A DNA stretch of 45,643 bases from an uncultured Clostridia bacterium (lineage in GTDB: Bacteria; Bacillota; Clostridia; Christensenellales; Borkfalkiaceae): assembly GCA_947587085.1 (NCBI GenBank), contig CANPXX010000006.1, positions 1-45,643 on the forward strand. Direction: 5' to 3'. Below are positions 8,252 through 16,349 of the stretch, in pieces. Positions within the stretch are counted from its first letter, which is position 1, and each line of letters begins with the position of its first letter. The position numbers were made by a program, and so were the translations under genes. The notes under the pieces were generated by a model. The model was not told the origin of the DNA and did not search any database. It saw nothing but the letters and a program-made list of their open reading frames with translations.

Positions 8252-11200
8252 TCAGCGGGGCTGCATCTTGATCTTCTCCCGCGGGAGAAAGGTGAGGAGC
8301 TCCGCCGTGAACGCGCGGCTTAGATTGACGGGAAATTCGTACCGCTTCCCGCCGTGCAAGATCTTCGCTTTGGTCTGCCCTGCGTATTCCTGCAACGCCT
8401 CGATGAGTTCCTCGAACTCCTCCTCGGGTAGCTCGCGCGCGTCCAGCCACAGGACCTCCCCCGCCTCCTCTTCCTTCTTCTCCTCGGGCGGGGTGAAGCT
8501 CTCCAAGTTGTCGAGGATGATGACGGGAAGTTTCTCGGGCGCGATGTCGATCTTCCCCGAGAGGCGCACCACCGCGTCCGTGCGCAGCGCCCCCTTGATC
8601 TTTTCGTACACGCGCGGGAAGGCAACGCACTCCACGCTCCCATAGAGGTCCTCGACGGTGATAAATCCCATGGGCACGCCGCCGCGCGTGTTGTGCTTTT
8701 TGACGGCGGAGACGATGCCGCCCATCGTCACGGGGTCGTCGGACTTGATCTGGTGATAGGTCCTGTCGCCCGTCTCTTCGTCCTCTTCGAAGTCGGCGAG
8801 CATGCCGCAGTGGAAGGTGCAGTCCGCAAAATGGGACGCGAACGCCGCGAAGGGATGTCCGCTGACATACACGCCGAGCACCGATTTTTCGCGGGAGAGC
8901 AGTTCGGCGTGGTCCCATTCGGGGAGATCGGGATAGGTGACGGCGGGCGCCTCCTCCGCGATGATGTCGCCGAAGAGCGACATCTGCGCACTGCTCTTTT
9001 GCTTATCAATGCCCGCGATGCGGCGCATCAGCTCCTCATAGACGGCGGCATACTGCGAGCGACGCTTCCCCATGCCGTCGAACGCGCCGCCGAAGATGAG
9101 CGCCTCCACCATGCGTTTGTTCACGAACTTGGTGCATCGCATCAAGAAATCGGAGAAATCTTTGAACAGCCCGTTCTCTTCCCGTTCCTTGATGACCGCC
9201 TCCATCGCCGCGATGCCCACGCCGCGGAGCGCGCACAGCCCGAAGCGGAGCCCGTTCTCCTGCACCGAGAAATACGCCTTGGAGCGGTTCACGTCGGGCG
9301 GATAGACGGCGATGTTCTTCTCCTTCATGTAGACGACGTATTTGGCGATCTCGTCGATCTTGTCGATTCGGTTGTTGAGCACGCCCGCGAGGAATTCGCG
9401 CGGATAGTACTTTTTGAGATACGCCGTCTGGTAGGTGACGACGGCGTACGCCGCCGCGTGCGACTTGTTGAAGGCGTACGAGGCGAAGCTCTCCATCTGC
9501 GCGAAGAGCTCCGAAGCGACCTCGGGCGGGATGCCGTGCGCCTTACAGCCCGTGATGTTCCCCCCCTTCTCGATGTCGCCGTAGATGAATTTATCCCTCT
9601 GCGCCATCAGCTCGGAGCGGTGCTTCTTCGCCATCGCGCGGCGCACGAGGTCTGCCTGTCCGAGCGAATAGCCCGCGAGATTTTGGAAGATCTGCATCAC
9701 CTGTTCCTGATAGATGATGACGCCGTATGTCTTTTCGAGGATGGGCTTCAAAAGGGGCGTGAGATATTTGATGTGCGCGGGGTCCGCCCTGTTTTTCAGA
9801 TAGTCGGGAATGAAGTCCATGGGACCGGGGCGGTAGAGCGAGATACCCGCGATGAGGTCCTCGAGGCAGGTGGGTTGGAGCTGTTTCATGAACCGCTTCA
9901 TCCCCCCCTGTTCAAGCTGGAACACGGCGTCCGTATCCCCTTCCGAGATGAGCTCGTACGCCTTCGGGTCGTTGCAGTCCTGCCCGAACTCCACCGTCCG
10001 TCCCGTGTCCTCCAAGATGTAATCGCACGCCTTCTTGATGTCGGTGAGCGTCGTGAGGGCAAGGAAGTCCATTTTGAGCATGCCGATGGACTCCACTTCC
10101 TTCATGTCGAATTGGGTGGTGATGTCCTCTCCGTTGCGGGAGAGCGGCACGTTGTCCGAGATGCGCTTGCGGCAAATGACGACGCCCGCCGCGTGCATGG
10201 AGGTGTTGCGCGGCATCCCCTCGAGTTTCAGCCCCATGTCGATGACGCGTTTCAGCGTCTCGTCGGATTCGTAGATCTCCACGAATTCGGGATCGCGCTT
10301 GCCCTCCTGATCGGCGAGCCGCTTGACCGCCTCGTCATGCTTATCGGGGTCCCCCTCCGTCGCCTTGACCTGTTCGCGGCAAGACTCGATGTTCAGCCCG
10401 AGCAATTCGCGGATGGTCGAACGCCCGTCCATGAGCTTGGTCACGCGGTCCGTCTCGGCATAGGGAACGCGCATCACGCGCCCCACGTCTTTGATGACCG
10501 CGCGCGAGGCGAGCGTACCGAAGGTGACGATCTGCGCCACGTTCTCGGGATGGTAGCGGCGGCGGACATAGTCGATAGTCTCGCCGCGGCGCGCCGTGCA
10601 GAAGTCCACGTCGAAGTCGGGCATGGAGACGCGGTCGGGATTGAGAAAGCGCTCGAAGAGCAGGTCATAGCGGAGCGGATCGACGTTGGTGATGCCGATC
10701 GCATAGGCGACGATGCTCCCCACGCCCGAACCGCGCCCCGGTCCGACGGGGATATCGTGCAGGCGCGACCAATTGATATAGTCCCACACGATGAGGAAGT
10801 AATCGGCGAAATCCATCTTGATGATGATGTTCAGCTCGTACTCGGCGCGCGCCTTGATCTCGTCGGTCAGCACGGGATAGCGCTTGGGGAGCCCCTCCCA
10901 TGTGAGGCGGGTGAGAAATTCGGGGGACGGCGTGCCGTCGTCCGCCGTATACAGCGGGATGAGCGATTTATCGTAGCGGGGCGTGCCGTTGGGTTCCAAA
11001 TCAAAGGGCGTATCGGTATCGGACACCTTGTCGGCGATCTCTAACGTATTGGAGATCGCTTCGGGAAGATCGGGGAAGAGCGCCGCCATTTCGTCCCCCG
11101 ATTTCATGTAGAACTCGTGCGTCTGCATCTTCATGCGCGTCGGGTCGTCCAACGTGCGCTTGGTCTGGATGCACATGAGCACGTCCTGCATCTCCCAATC

Positions 11201-11824
11201 CTCGCGGTGCAGATAGTGCACGTCGTTGGTGGCGACGAGCTTTGCGCCGATCTCGCGCGCCAGCCGCACGAGGAGAGGCAGGATGCGCTTTTGTTCAGGG
11301 ATGCCGTGGTCCTGTATCTCGATGTAAAAATCGTCGCCGAACGCCTCTTGCAGGGAGAGAGCGAACTTCTTCGCCTCCTCGTATTCCCCCGCGAGGAGCA
11401 GCCGCGGGATTCTCCCCGCGAGACAGGCAGAGAGACAGATCACGCCCTCCGTATGCTGTTTGAGCACGGTATAGTCGATGCGCGGGCGGTAGTAGTACCC
11501 GTCCACGAAGGCAAGGCTGTCGAGCTGGACGAGGTTGATGTATCCCGCCTTGTTCTTGGCGAGGAGGATGAGATGGTCGGCGTGCTGGTCGATGTGCTCG
11601 CGGTAGTTGTCCACCACATAGAACTCGCAACCGACGATCGCCTTGATGTTGTTCTTTTTGCACTTCTCCGAGAAGCGGAGGGAGGCGTACATGTTCCCGT
11701 GGTCGGTGACGGCGACGGCGCGGATGCCCTCCTTCACGCAATGGCGGACGAGATCGTCCACCTTCACCGCTCCGTCGAGAAGGCTGTATTCGGTATGCAA
11801 ATGGAGATGTACGAAGTCGGTCAT
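8252..11824 (-). CDS. dnaE: DNA polymerase III subunit alpha (DnaE)
   Basis: A 1190-residue C-family polymerase. The N-terminal PHP domain starts VHLHLHTEYSLLDG. The polymerase core has GPGRGSGVGS near residue 363 and the catalytic aspartates in MPDFDVDFC near residue 401. The tail carries the helix-hairpin-helix region and an OB fold (PVTMGGIVSAVKK, about residue 1030). Length fits DnaE rather than PolC. The start ATG at 11824 overlaps the whiA stop as ATGA, so translation is coupled. In Bacillota with PolC, DnaE extends primers and supports lagging-strand synthesis; whether PolC exists is outside the window. Confidence 0.97.
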   Translation of the reverse strand: MTDFVHLHLHTEYSLLDGAVKVDDLVRHCVKEGIRAVAVTDHGNMYASLRFSEKCKKNNIKAIVGCEFYVVDNYREHIDQHADHLILLAKNKAGYINLVQLDSLAFVDGYYYRPRIDYTVLKQHTEGVICLSACLAGRIPRLLLAGEYEEAKKFALSLQEAFGDDFYIEIQDHGIPEQKRILPLLVRLAREIGAKLVATNDVHYLHREDWEMQDVLMCIQTKRTLDDPTRMKMQTHEFYMKSGDEMAALFPDLPEAISNTLEIADKVSDTDTPFDLEPNGTPRYDKSLIPLYTADDGTPSPEFLTRLTWEGLPKRYPVLTDEIKARAEYELNIIIKMDFADYFLIVWDYINWSRLHDIPVGPGRGSGVGSIVAYAIGITNVDPLRYDLLFERFLNPDRVSMPDFDVDFCTARRGETIDYVRRRYHPENVAQIVTFGTLASRAVIKDVGRVMRVPYAETDRVTKLMDGRSTIRELLGLNIESCREQVKATEGDPDKHDEAVKRLADQEGKRDPEFVEIYESDETLKRVIDMGLKLEGMPRNTSMHAAGVVICRKRISDNVPLSRNGEDITTQFDMKEVESIGMLKMDFLALTTLTDIKKACDYILEDTGRTVEFGQDCNDPKAYELISEGDTDAVFQLEQGGMKRFMKQLQPTCLEDLIAGISLYRPGPMDFIPDYLKNRADPAHIKYLTPLLKPILEKTYGVIIYQEQVMQIFQNLAGYSLGQADLVRRAMAKKHRSELMAQRDKFIYGDIEKGGNITGCKAHGIPPEVASELFAQMESFASYAFNKSHAAAYAVVTYQTAYLKKYYPREFLAGVLNNRIDKIDEIAKYVVYMKEKNIAVYPPDVNRSKAYFSVQENGLRFGLCALRGVGIAAMEAVIKEREENGLFKDFSDFLMRCTKFVNKRMVEALIFGGAFDGMGKRRSQYAAVYEELMRRIAGIDKQKSSAQMSLFGDIIAEEAPAVTYPDLPEWDHAELLSREKSVLGVYVSGHPFAAFASHFADCTFHCGMLADFEEDEETGDRTYHQIKSDDPVTMGGIVSAVKKHNTRGGVPMGFITVEDLYGSVECVAFPRVYEKIKGALRTDAVVRLSGKIDIAPEKLPVIILDNLESFTPPEEKKEEEAGEVLWLDARELPEEEFEELIEALQEYAGQTKAKILHGGKRYEFPVNLSRAFTAELLTFLPREKIKMQPR

Positions 11825-12699
11825 AAACGCCCCTCGTCATGGATTTTCATCAGTTTTCTGAGACGGTGGTTGAGACAGCTCTTGGAGACCCCGAGCCGCG
11901 CCGCGAGCTCCGAGAGGGAGAGCGTGGGATTGTCCATGCGCGCCCGCGCCGTCTCCCGCAGGGAGGACGGAAGCGCGGAGAGCTTCTCCCCTTCCTCCAT
12001 CTCGCGGAACGCCACCGCCTGCGCCGCGCTCGCGATCGCAGCACGGTCGGCATTCCCCGCGAAGCAGTTGCTCACGCGGTTTTCGTTGTTGCTCTCCTCC
12101 CGCTCCGCCGAGACGTGTTCGAGGATGCGTAGCGCACCGCCCGCGCCCGTAACGGAGAGGAAATCGCCGATCGCCTCGCGGCTTTTGAGGTAGGCGACGA
12201 ACCGTTCGCCGCGGCGCACCACGCTCCCGAGCAGTTGGAAGTGTTCGAGCACGGTGCAGAACTCCTCCGCGTCCCCCTCCTCGGAGAACACGCATTCGAG
12301 GTGATAGCCCGTCCGCGCGCCGCCGTGCGGGAGGGTACAGCTCCCCCCGCCCACAAACGCCCCGCGCAGATACCAGAGCGCGCACGCGTCGTCGTCGCGG
12401 GGGAAGGAGGCGAGGCGGCGGAGCATCGCGCCGCATTCGCCGCCCGAATAGGAAAAGGTGAGCTTGTCCCGATTCTTCTTCGGGTCGAACACGGCGCGCT
12501 TCACGCCCATGCGTACGCCGAACACGTCCTCGAAGAGGCGGAGAACATACTCCGCCACGCGCTCGTCCTCGCAGGTGAACTCCACGCCTTGCGGCGTGCC
12601 GCCCGTGCGGAAAAGCGCGTAGAGCGCCGCGTCGCGCGCGGCGCCATCGGGAAAGGACGAAAGCAATTCCCGCCTGATCTCATGGGTAAAGTTCGCCAT
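11821..12699 (-). CDS. whiA: WhiA-family DNA-binding protein
   Basis: A 292-residue WhiA homologue. The N-terminal two-thirds is the LAGLIDADG-like homing-endonuclease fold (YLRGAFVGGGSC is its recognisable helix), and the C-terminus is a WhiA-type helix-turn-helix (LSLSELAARLGVSKSCLNHRLRKL). In Bacillota WhiA influences cell division and chromosome segregation. It overlaps dnaE by four bases and starts 8 nt after the PHP phosphatase gene. The usual neighbours rapZ and yvcK are missing at this locus. Confidence 0.95.
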   Translation of the reverse strand: MANFTHEIRRELLSSFPDGAARDAALYALFRTGGTPQGVEFTCEDERVAEYVLRLFEDVFGVRMGVKRAVFDPKKNRDKLTFSYSGGECGAMLRRLASFPRDDDACALWYLRGAFVGGGSCTLPHGGARTGYHLECVFSEEGDAEEFCTVLEHFQLLGSVVRRGERFVAYLKSREAIGDFLSVTGAGGALRILEHVSAEREESNNENRVSNCFAGNADRAAIASAAQAVAFREMEEGEKLSALPSSLRETARARMDNPTLSLSELAARLGVSKSCLNHRLRKLMKIHDEGRL

Positions 12700-12707
12700 C
12701 TCCCCCC

Positions 12708-13478
12708 TCAGCGGCGGCTCTTGAATTCCGCAAAACGGAAATGCGGCAGCCTTCCGTCGATATTGTCGATGCGGTCGAGCGGAACGCCGACCCGCGCGAT
12801 CTGCTCCTCGGCAAGTTTCAGGTCCCCCACGCGCGCAACGGAATGCGCGTCGGAATTGATGACGAACCGCACGCCCGTCGCCGCCACCGCCGCGAGCTCG
12901 TCGTCCGTGAGGTGCTCTTTCTTGGAGCTGATCTCAAGATAGGTGCCGTAGTCGCGGCAGCACTTCGCCACCTCCACCGCGTCGGCAAAACACATGAAAT
13001 TGAGATGGGTGATGATGTCGATGGGATTTTTTTCCACCGCGTTGATGTATGCCCGCGTGACGTCGCGGATATAAGATCGGGACGGTTTGACGTGGAATTT
13101 CTCGCGGAGCCAGCCGCCAAAGCCGATCTTTCGGTCGGAAAAGCGTTCATAGCGGATGACAACGTGGATGCCCGCGAGGTAGACGTCGAAATTGTCGTAA
13201 TCGGCTTCCGTAAAATCGCACAGCCCCGAGACGCCGCGGATATTGCACTCCATCCCCGTGAGGATGGGAAGGTCCACCGCACGGCGCGCCTTCTCGATCT
13301 CTTCCAGCCAAGGAGCCGTCTCCTTCCGTTTGAGCCCGCGGAAGTAGTGCGAATAGCCGTGCTCGGTGATGGCGATCGCCTGCAAGCCGAGCTCCTTTGC
13401 CCGCGCCGCGTTTTCGAGCGCCGTGTTCTTCCCGTCCGACCACACGGTGTGCGTATGATAATCTGCCGTAAGTTTCAT
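12708..13478 (-). CDS. PHP-domain metal-dependent phosphatase (YcdX/HisK-like)
   Basis: A 256-residue stand-alone PHP protein. It opens MKLTADYHTHTVWSDG, with the first HxH metal motif at residues 7-9, then ITEHG, GMECN and NSDAHS, which supply the remaining ligands of the trinuclear metal site. Such proteins are phosphoesterases related to histidinol-phosphate phosphatase; the substrate is not identifiable. The ATG at 13478 has GAGGAAAG upstream. It sits between murB and whiA in the same direction and is probably cotranscribed. Confidence 0.88.
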   Translation of the reverse strand: MKLTADYHTHTVWSDGKNTALENAARAKELGLQAIAITEHGYSHYFRGLKRKETAPWLEEIEKARRAVDLPILTGMECNIRGVSGLCDFTEADYDNFDVYLAGIHVVIRYERFSDRKIGFGGWLREKFHVKPSRSYIRDVTRAYINAVEKNPIDIITHLNFMCFADAVEVAKCCRDYGTYLEISSKKEHLTDDELAAVAATGVRFVINSDAHSVARVGDLKLAEEQIARVGVPLDRIDNIDGRLPHFRFAEFKSRR

Positions 13479-13515
13479 TCTTTCCTCATTCGCCGTTCAC
13501 GGCGCATATGTATAT

Positions 13516-14397
13516 TCACGGGATCCTTCGGAATTCTTCGCGGAGCAGAATGCCGCACCGCGCATACACCTCTTCCCGCACGCGCAAAGCGAGTTCGGAG
13601 ATCTCCGCCGCGCTCGCGCCCTCGTTCAAAATAAAATTCGCATGGAGTTCGGAGACGCGCGCCCCGCCGACCCGCAACCCTTTGAGCCCGCATGCGTCGA
13701 TGATCGCGCCCGCAGAGAGTCCGTTCGGGTTGACAAAGGCACAGCCCATGCTTCTCCCCTTGGGAAGCCCGCGCCTCAGCGCACGGTAGCGCGCGAGCCG
13801 CCGTTCGATCTCCCCGCGGGGACTCGCCTTGGCGTACAGCAAGACTTCGGTCACGGCGATCCCGTCCAAAAAGGCGCTCTCCTTCTCGCCGAAGCGGCAT
13901 TCGCCGTTCCCGAATTCGCGAAGACCGCCCTTTTCGGCGCCCCGGACGCGCACCACCCGTTCGCCGATGTGAAACTCGCGCACGCCCGCGTTCATCGCGA
14001 CCGCGCCGCCCACCGTCATGGGAATGCCCGTGAGCGCCTCGAACCCGCCGAGCTCACGCTCCCTCAGAAACCGCAGGAGCCGCCCGCCCGTCACGCCCGC
14101 GCCGACGCGCACGAGACAGCCCTCCGCTTCGAGCGTCTGCATGCGGGAAAAGCGGATCACGACCCCCTCATATGCACCGTCGGCGGGGAGGACGTTCGCG
14201 CCCGCGCCAATGAAGCAATAAGGAATGTGCGCGCGGGCAAGTTCGAAGAGGAGCCGCGCCGTCTCCGCGCCGTCCGCGGGAAAGACGGCTACGGCGGCAG
14301 TCCCGCCGCAACCGATGGAAGTGTGCCGCGCGAAGGAGAAGTTCTCCTCGGCGGGAAGCCGCGGAAAGCGCTCCCGCAGAAAGCGCATGATGCTCAA
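13516..14397 (-). CDS. murB: UDP-N-acetylenolpyruvoylglucosamine reductase
   Basis: A 293-residue FAD enzyme of peptidoglycan precursor synthesis that reduces UDP-GlcNAc-enolpyruvate to UDP-MurNAc. It has the FAD-binding IGAGANVLPADG, TGIPMTVGGAVAMNAG, GRSMGCAFVNPNG carrying the catalytic region, and the type-II MurB ending ELHANFILN. I kept the TTG at 14397 because GAGGTGG lies 5 nt ahead; the ATG at 14388 is the alternative (290 aa). A TTGAAT-17-TAGAAT promoter at 14413-14441 gives a very short leader starting at the Shine-Dalgarno sequence. It heads the murB-PHP-whiA-dnaE run. Confidence 0.95.
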   Translation of the reverse strand: MSIMRFLRERFPRLPAEENFSFARHTSIGCGGTAAVAVFPADGAETARLLFELARAHIPYCFIGAGANVLPADGAYEGVVIRFSRMQTLEAEGCLVRVGAGVTGGRLLRFLRERELGGFEALTGIPMTVGGAVAMNAGVREFHIGERVVRVRGAEKGGLREFGNGECRFGEKESAFLDGIAVTEVLLYAKASPRGEIERRLARYRALRRGLPKGRSMGCAFVNPNGLSAGAIIDACGLKGLRVGGARVSELHANFILNEGASAAEISELALRVREEVYARCGILLREEFRRIP

Positions 14398-14412
14398 AAT
14401 TCCACCTCTACC

Positions 14413-14441
14413 ATTCTACCATACTTTTCCGCATAATTCAA
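14413..14441 (-). promoter_or_regulatory. murB promoter
   Basis: The minus strand has TTGAAT, a 17-nt spacer and TAGAAT. It overlaps the end of the solute-binding-like gene and places the start site only about 9 nt before the TTG start. Confidence 0.65.
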
Positions 14442-15349
14442 ATGGTTTTTAGAAATTTATCAAGATTTTTTCGCCCGTCCCCGTCTGCCGCCATCTCCGC
14501 GAGCCGAGCACGCGATTCCGCGTCCGCGAACACGCTCGGCGTATAGCCCGTCTCCCCCTCGAGGGGCGGCAACATGCCGATCTCGCCGAGCATCTCCCGC
14601 GTGCGCTCGGAGAGAAGTTCGGAAAGCAGGGCAAGACAATCCTCCATCCGCTCCGCAGACAGGACGGAAATATATTGGTAGAGATCGCAATATTGCTCGG
14701 CGGGGCGTTCGTAGACGGTGACGCCGCGCGCGCGGAAGCGGCAGGCGTCCCGCTGGGTGCCGAACAGATAGCGATACTTCCCGTTCAAAAAGCCCGTATA
14801 GGCGGCGATCGATTCCGTCGGCTCCCCCTCCACGCCGCTCAGTGCCGCCGCGACGGCGGAGAGATTGCTCCCGCCCGACGAGATCGCCGTCCTCCCCTCC
14901 GCCTGAAAGTCGTCCGTGAGGGAAAAGAGCGAATATTGCCCGCGGCACCACGGATAGGCAAGGCATTTCCCGTCCGCTTCGCCGCCCGAAAAGGAATAGG
15001 GAAGCGGGAGACTGCGCTCCATGAACGCGTCGAGACCTATCCCGAACGACAGCATATCGGGCGTCTCCCCCGCCGCGAGCGCCGCGTTGGCGCCCTCGAC
15101 GGTATATGCGCTCACCAGATAGTAGACTCCCTCCCGCCCGCGTTCCGTCCTCCGCGCCGCATTGCGCAGGAAGGCGGTCCGCGAGCCCTTCCCGCCCTCG
15201 AACGTATCCACGTTCCACACGCGGACGACGCGGGGCGCGCCCGTCTCTTCCTTCTCGCCGCGCGGGAACCACGCCGCGAGCGCGACGACGGCGGCAATGA
15301 GGGCGAACGGAAGCGCCGCGAGCCCGATCTTTTTCCATAAGACCTTCAT
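14438..15349 (-). CDS. Secreted/membrane-anchored solute-binding-like protein of unknown role
   Basis: A 303-residue protein. Residues 1-30 form a signal peptide or anchor (MKVLWKKIGLAALPF followed by a hydrophobic AAVVALAAWF), with no lipobox Cys. The mature part shows loose features of family-1 extracellular solute-binding proteins: a VWNVDTFEGGKG strand, then ETPDMLSFGIG, as in the open-cleft binding proteins. It lacks adjacent ABC permease or ATPase genes, so transport is unproven; a lone binding or sensory protein is possible. There is no strong Shine-Dalgarno sequence (AGGGAA abuts the ATG). Upstream lies a GC-rich stretch with several hairpins. Confidence 0.6.
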   Translation of the reverse strand: MKVLWKKIGLAALPFALIAAVVALAAWFPRGEKEETGAPRVVRVWNVDTFEGGKGSRTAFLRNAARRTERGREGVYYLVSAYTVEGANAALAAGETPDMLSFGIGLDAFMERSLPLPYSFSGGEADGKCLAYPWCRGQYSLFSLTDDFQAEGRTAISSGGSNLSAVAAALSGVEGEPTESIAAYTGFLNGKYRYLFGTQRDACRFRARGVTVYERPAEQYCDLYQYISVLSAERMEDCLALLSELLSERTREMLGEIGMLPPLEGETGYTPSVFADAESRARLAEMAADGDGRKNLDKFLKTI

Positions 15350-15520
15350 TTCCCTATTCTATGCTCCACGTCGCGCCCTCTATTCCTCGCCGAAAACGGC
15401 AAGAGAGGACGCTCGCGCGTCCCCTCCGCGTCTCTTCCGTGCGCCTCCGCACGGCAAAGACTCTATTTGCAAGCGGTTTTGCCGCTACAAAAAAAGTTTG
15501 CGCGCTTTTCCGCCCTTTAT
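15350..15520 (-). other. GC-rich leader region with several hairpins, no gene seen
   Basis: Between the solute-binding-like gene and the DUF1540 terminator there are several short perfect stems, for example GGACGC-TCGC-GCGTCC, CCGTGCG-CCTC-CGCACGG and AGCGG-TTTTG-CCGCT. No reading frame or convincing -35/-10 pair is visible. It may be a structured 5' leader of the downstream gene. Confidence 0.4.
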
Positions 15521-15548
15521 GCAAAAATAAGGAGGACAGACGTCCTCC
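15521..15548 (-). terminator. Intrinsic terminator of the DUF1540 gene
   Basis: Stem GGAGGAC/GTCCTCC with a four-base loop, followed on the minus strand by TTATTTTT. It starts just after the DUF1540 stop codon. Confidence 0.75.
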
Positions 15549-15554
15549 CCGGGG

Positions 15555-15710
15555 TCAGCTCCTCTTCTGGAAGCTGTCGCAACAGGTGCAATGCTCGAAG
15601 TCGCACGCATTGCCCACATGGATCTTGTTGAGCTGGCAGTGCATACCGTCGCAATTGAATTTGCACTCGGTCACGCCGCAGGAGACCCCGCAGTTCATGT
15701 GCTGTTCCAT
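15555..15710 (-). CDS. DUF1540 small cysteine-rich protein
   Basis: A 51-residue protein with ten or so cysteines: MEQHMNCGVSCGVTEC, then CKFNCDG and HVGNACDFEHCTCCDSF. This is the DUF1540 pattern common in Clostridia, probably metal-binding, function unknown. The track start at 15884 runs backwards through rplI; the real ATG at 15710 has a strong GGGAGGAGG five nt upstream. It is divergent from rplI and ends at its own terminator. Confidence 0.9.
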   Translation of the reverse strand: MEQHMNCGVSCGVTECKFNCDGMHCQLNKIHVGNACDFEHCTCCDSFQKRS

Positions 15711-15755
15711 ACTATCCTCCTCCCTTGCAGTATGCCGCCTTTTTTCGAAAATATC

Positions 15756-15784
15756 TTGACAAACGACATTCTTCCCTGTAAAAT
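15756..15784 (+). promoter_or_regulatory. rplI promoter
   Basis: TTGACA, 17-nt spacer, TAAAAT, 20 nt ahead of the rplI ATG, with AAAGGAG between. Confidence 0.85.
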
Positions 15785-15804
15785 AGGACAAAAGGAGTAC
15801 AATC

Positions 15805-16248
15805 ATGAAAGTAATTCTCAAAGCGGACGTGAAGGGAAGCGGCAAACAGGGCGACATCATCGACGTTTCGGACGGATACGCCAAGAATTTCCTGTTGAAA
15901 AAGGGTCTTGCCGAGGTCGCGACGGCGAGCGGCGTGAACGCGATCCGCCAGAAACAGACGGCGGACGCCTACCACCGCGCCGAGACGGAAAAGGCGCTGC
16001 GCGAGCTCGCCGCGAAGCTCAACGGCTCTGCCGTGCAGGTAGCCATCCGCGTGGGAGAGAAGGGAAAGGTGTTCGGCTCCGTCACCACCGAGAAGATCGC
16101 CTCCGCCCTCTCCGAGCTCGGATATGAGGTGGATAAAAAGCGCATCGCGTTAAAGGAGCCCATCAAGACGGTCGGGACCTTCGAGGCGGAGATCCGCTTC
16201 ATGGAGAACGTCAGCGCGAAGATCTCCGTTGTCGTCGTCCCCGCCTGA
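15805..16248 (+). CDS. rplI: 50S ribosomal protein bL9
   Basis: A 147-residue bL9 protein of the large subunit. It begins MKVILKADVKGSGKQGDIID and contains SDGYAKNFLLKKGLA, the N-domain that binds 23S rRNA, followed by the long connecting helix and the C-domain (GKVFGSVTTEKIA). It has its own promoter and terminator and is single-gene here, unlike the rplI-dnaB pair of many Bacillota. Confidence 0.98.
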   Translation: MKVILKADVKGSGKQGDIIDVSDGYAKNFLLKKGLAEVATASGVNAIRQKQTADAYHRAETEKALRELAAKLNGSAVQVAIRVGEKGKVFGSVTTEKIASALSELGYEVDKKRIALKEPIKTVGTFEAEIRFMENVSAKISVVVVPA

Positions 16249-16265
16249 GCCGACAAGCAAATCGG

Positions 16266-16291
16266 GCGCGCCGAACGGCGCGCTTTTTTTT
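16266..16291 (+). terminator. rplI terminator
   Basis: A perfect eight-pair stem GCGCGCCG/CGGCGCGC followed by eight T residues on the plus strand. There is no T run on the minus strand, so it does not serve the convergent hydrogenase gene. Confidence 0.92.
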
Positions 16292-16306
16292 GCGGTTTTG
16301 GCATAT

Positions 16307-16332
16307 TTATGTCACGCATAGTACTTCGCAAA
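16307..16332 (-). repeat. Dyad element copy b
   Basis: The minus strand has TTTGCG followed by AAGTACTATG-CGTGA-CATAA. It lies 17 nt beyond the hydrogenase stop codon, between convergent genes. It matches copy d at all but a few positions over 26 bp. Confidence 0.75.
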
Positions 16333-16349
16333 CGGTAAAAATTTGAAAT

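Noticed and set aside
9410-9425. Further copy of the AAGTACT element in dnaE (GATAGTACTTTTTGAG)
   Set aside because: It lacks the CATA-N5-TATG arms and is coding sequence.
8693-11044. 783-aa plus-strand ORF
   Set aside because: Antisense of dnaE, with low-complexity His/Arg/Asp-rich content typical of shadows.
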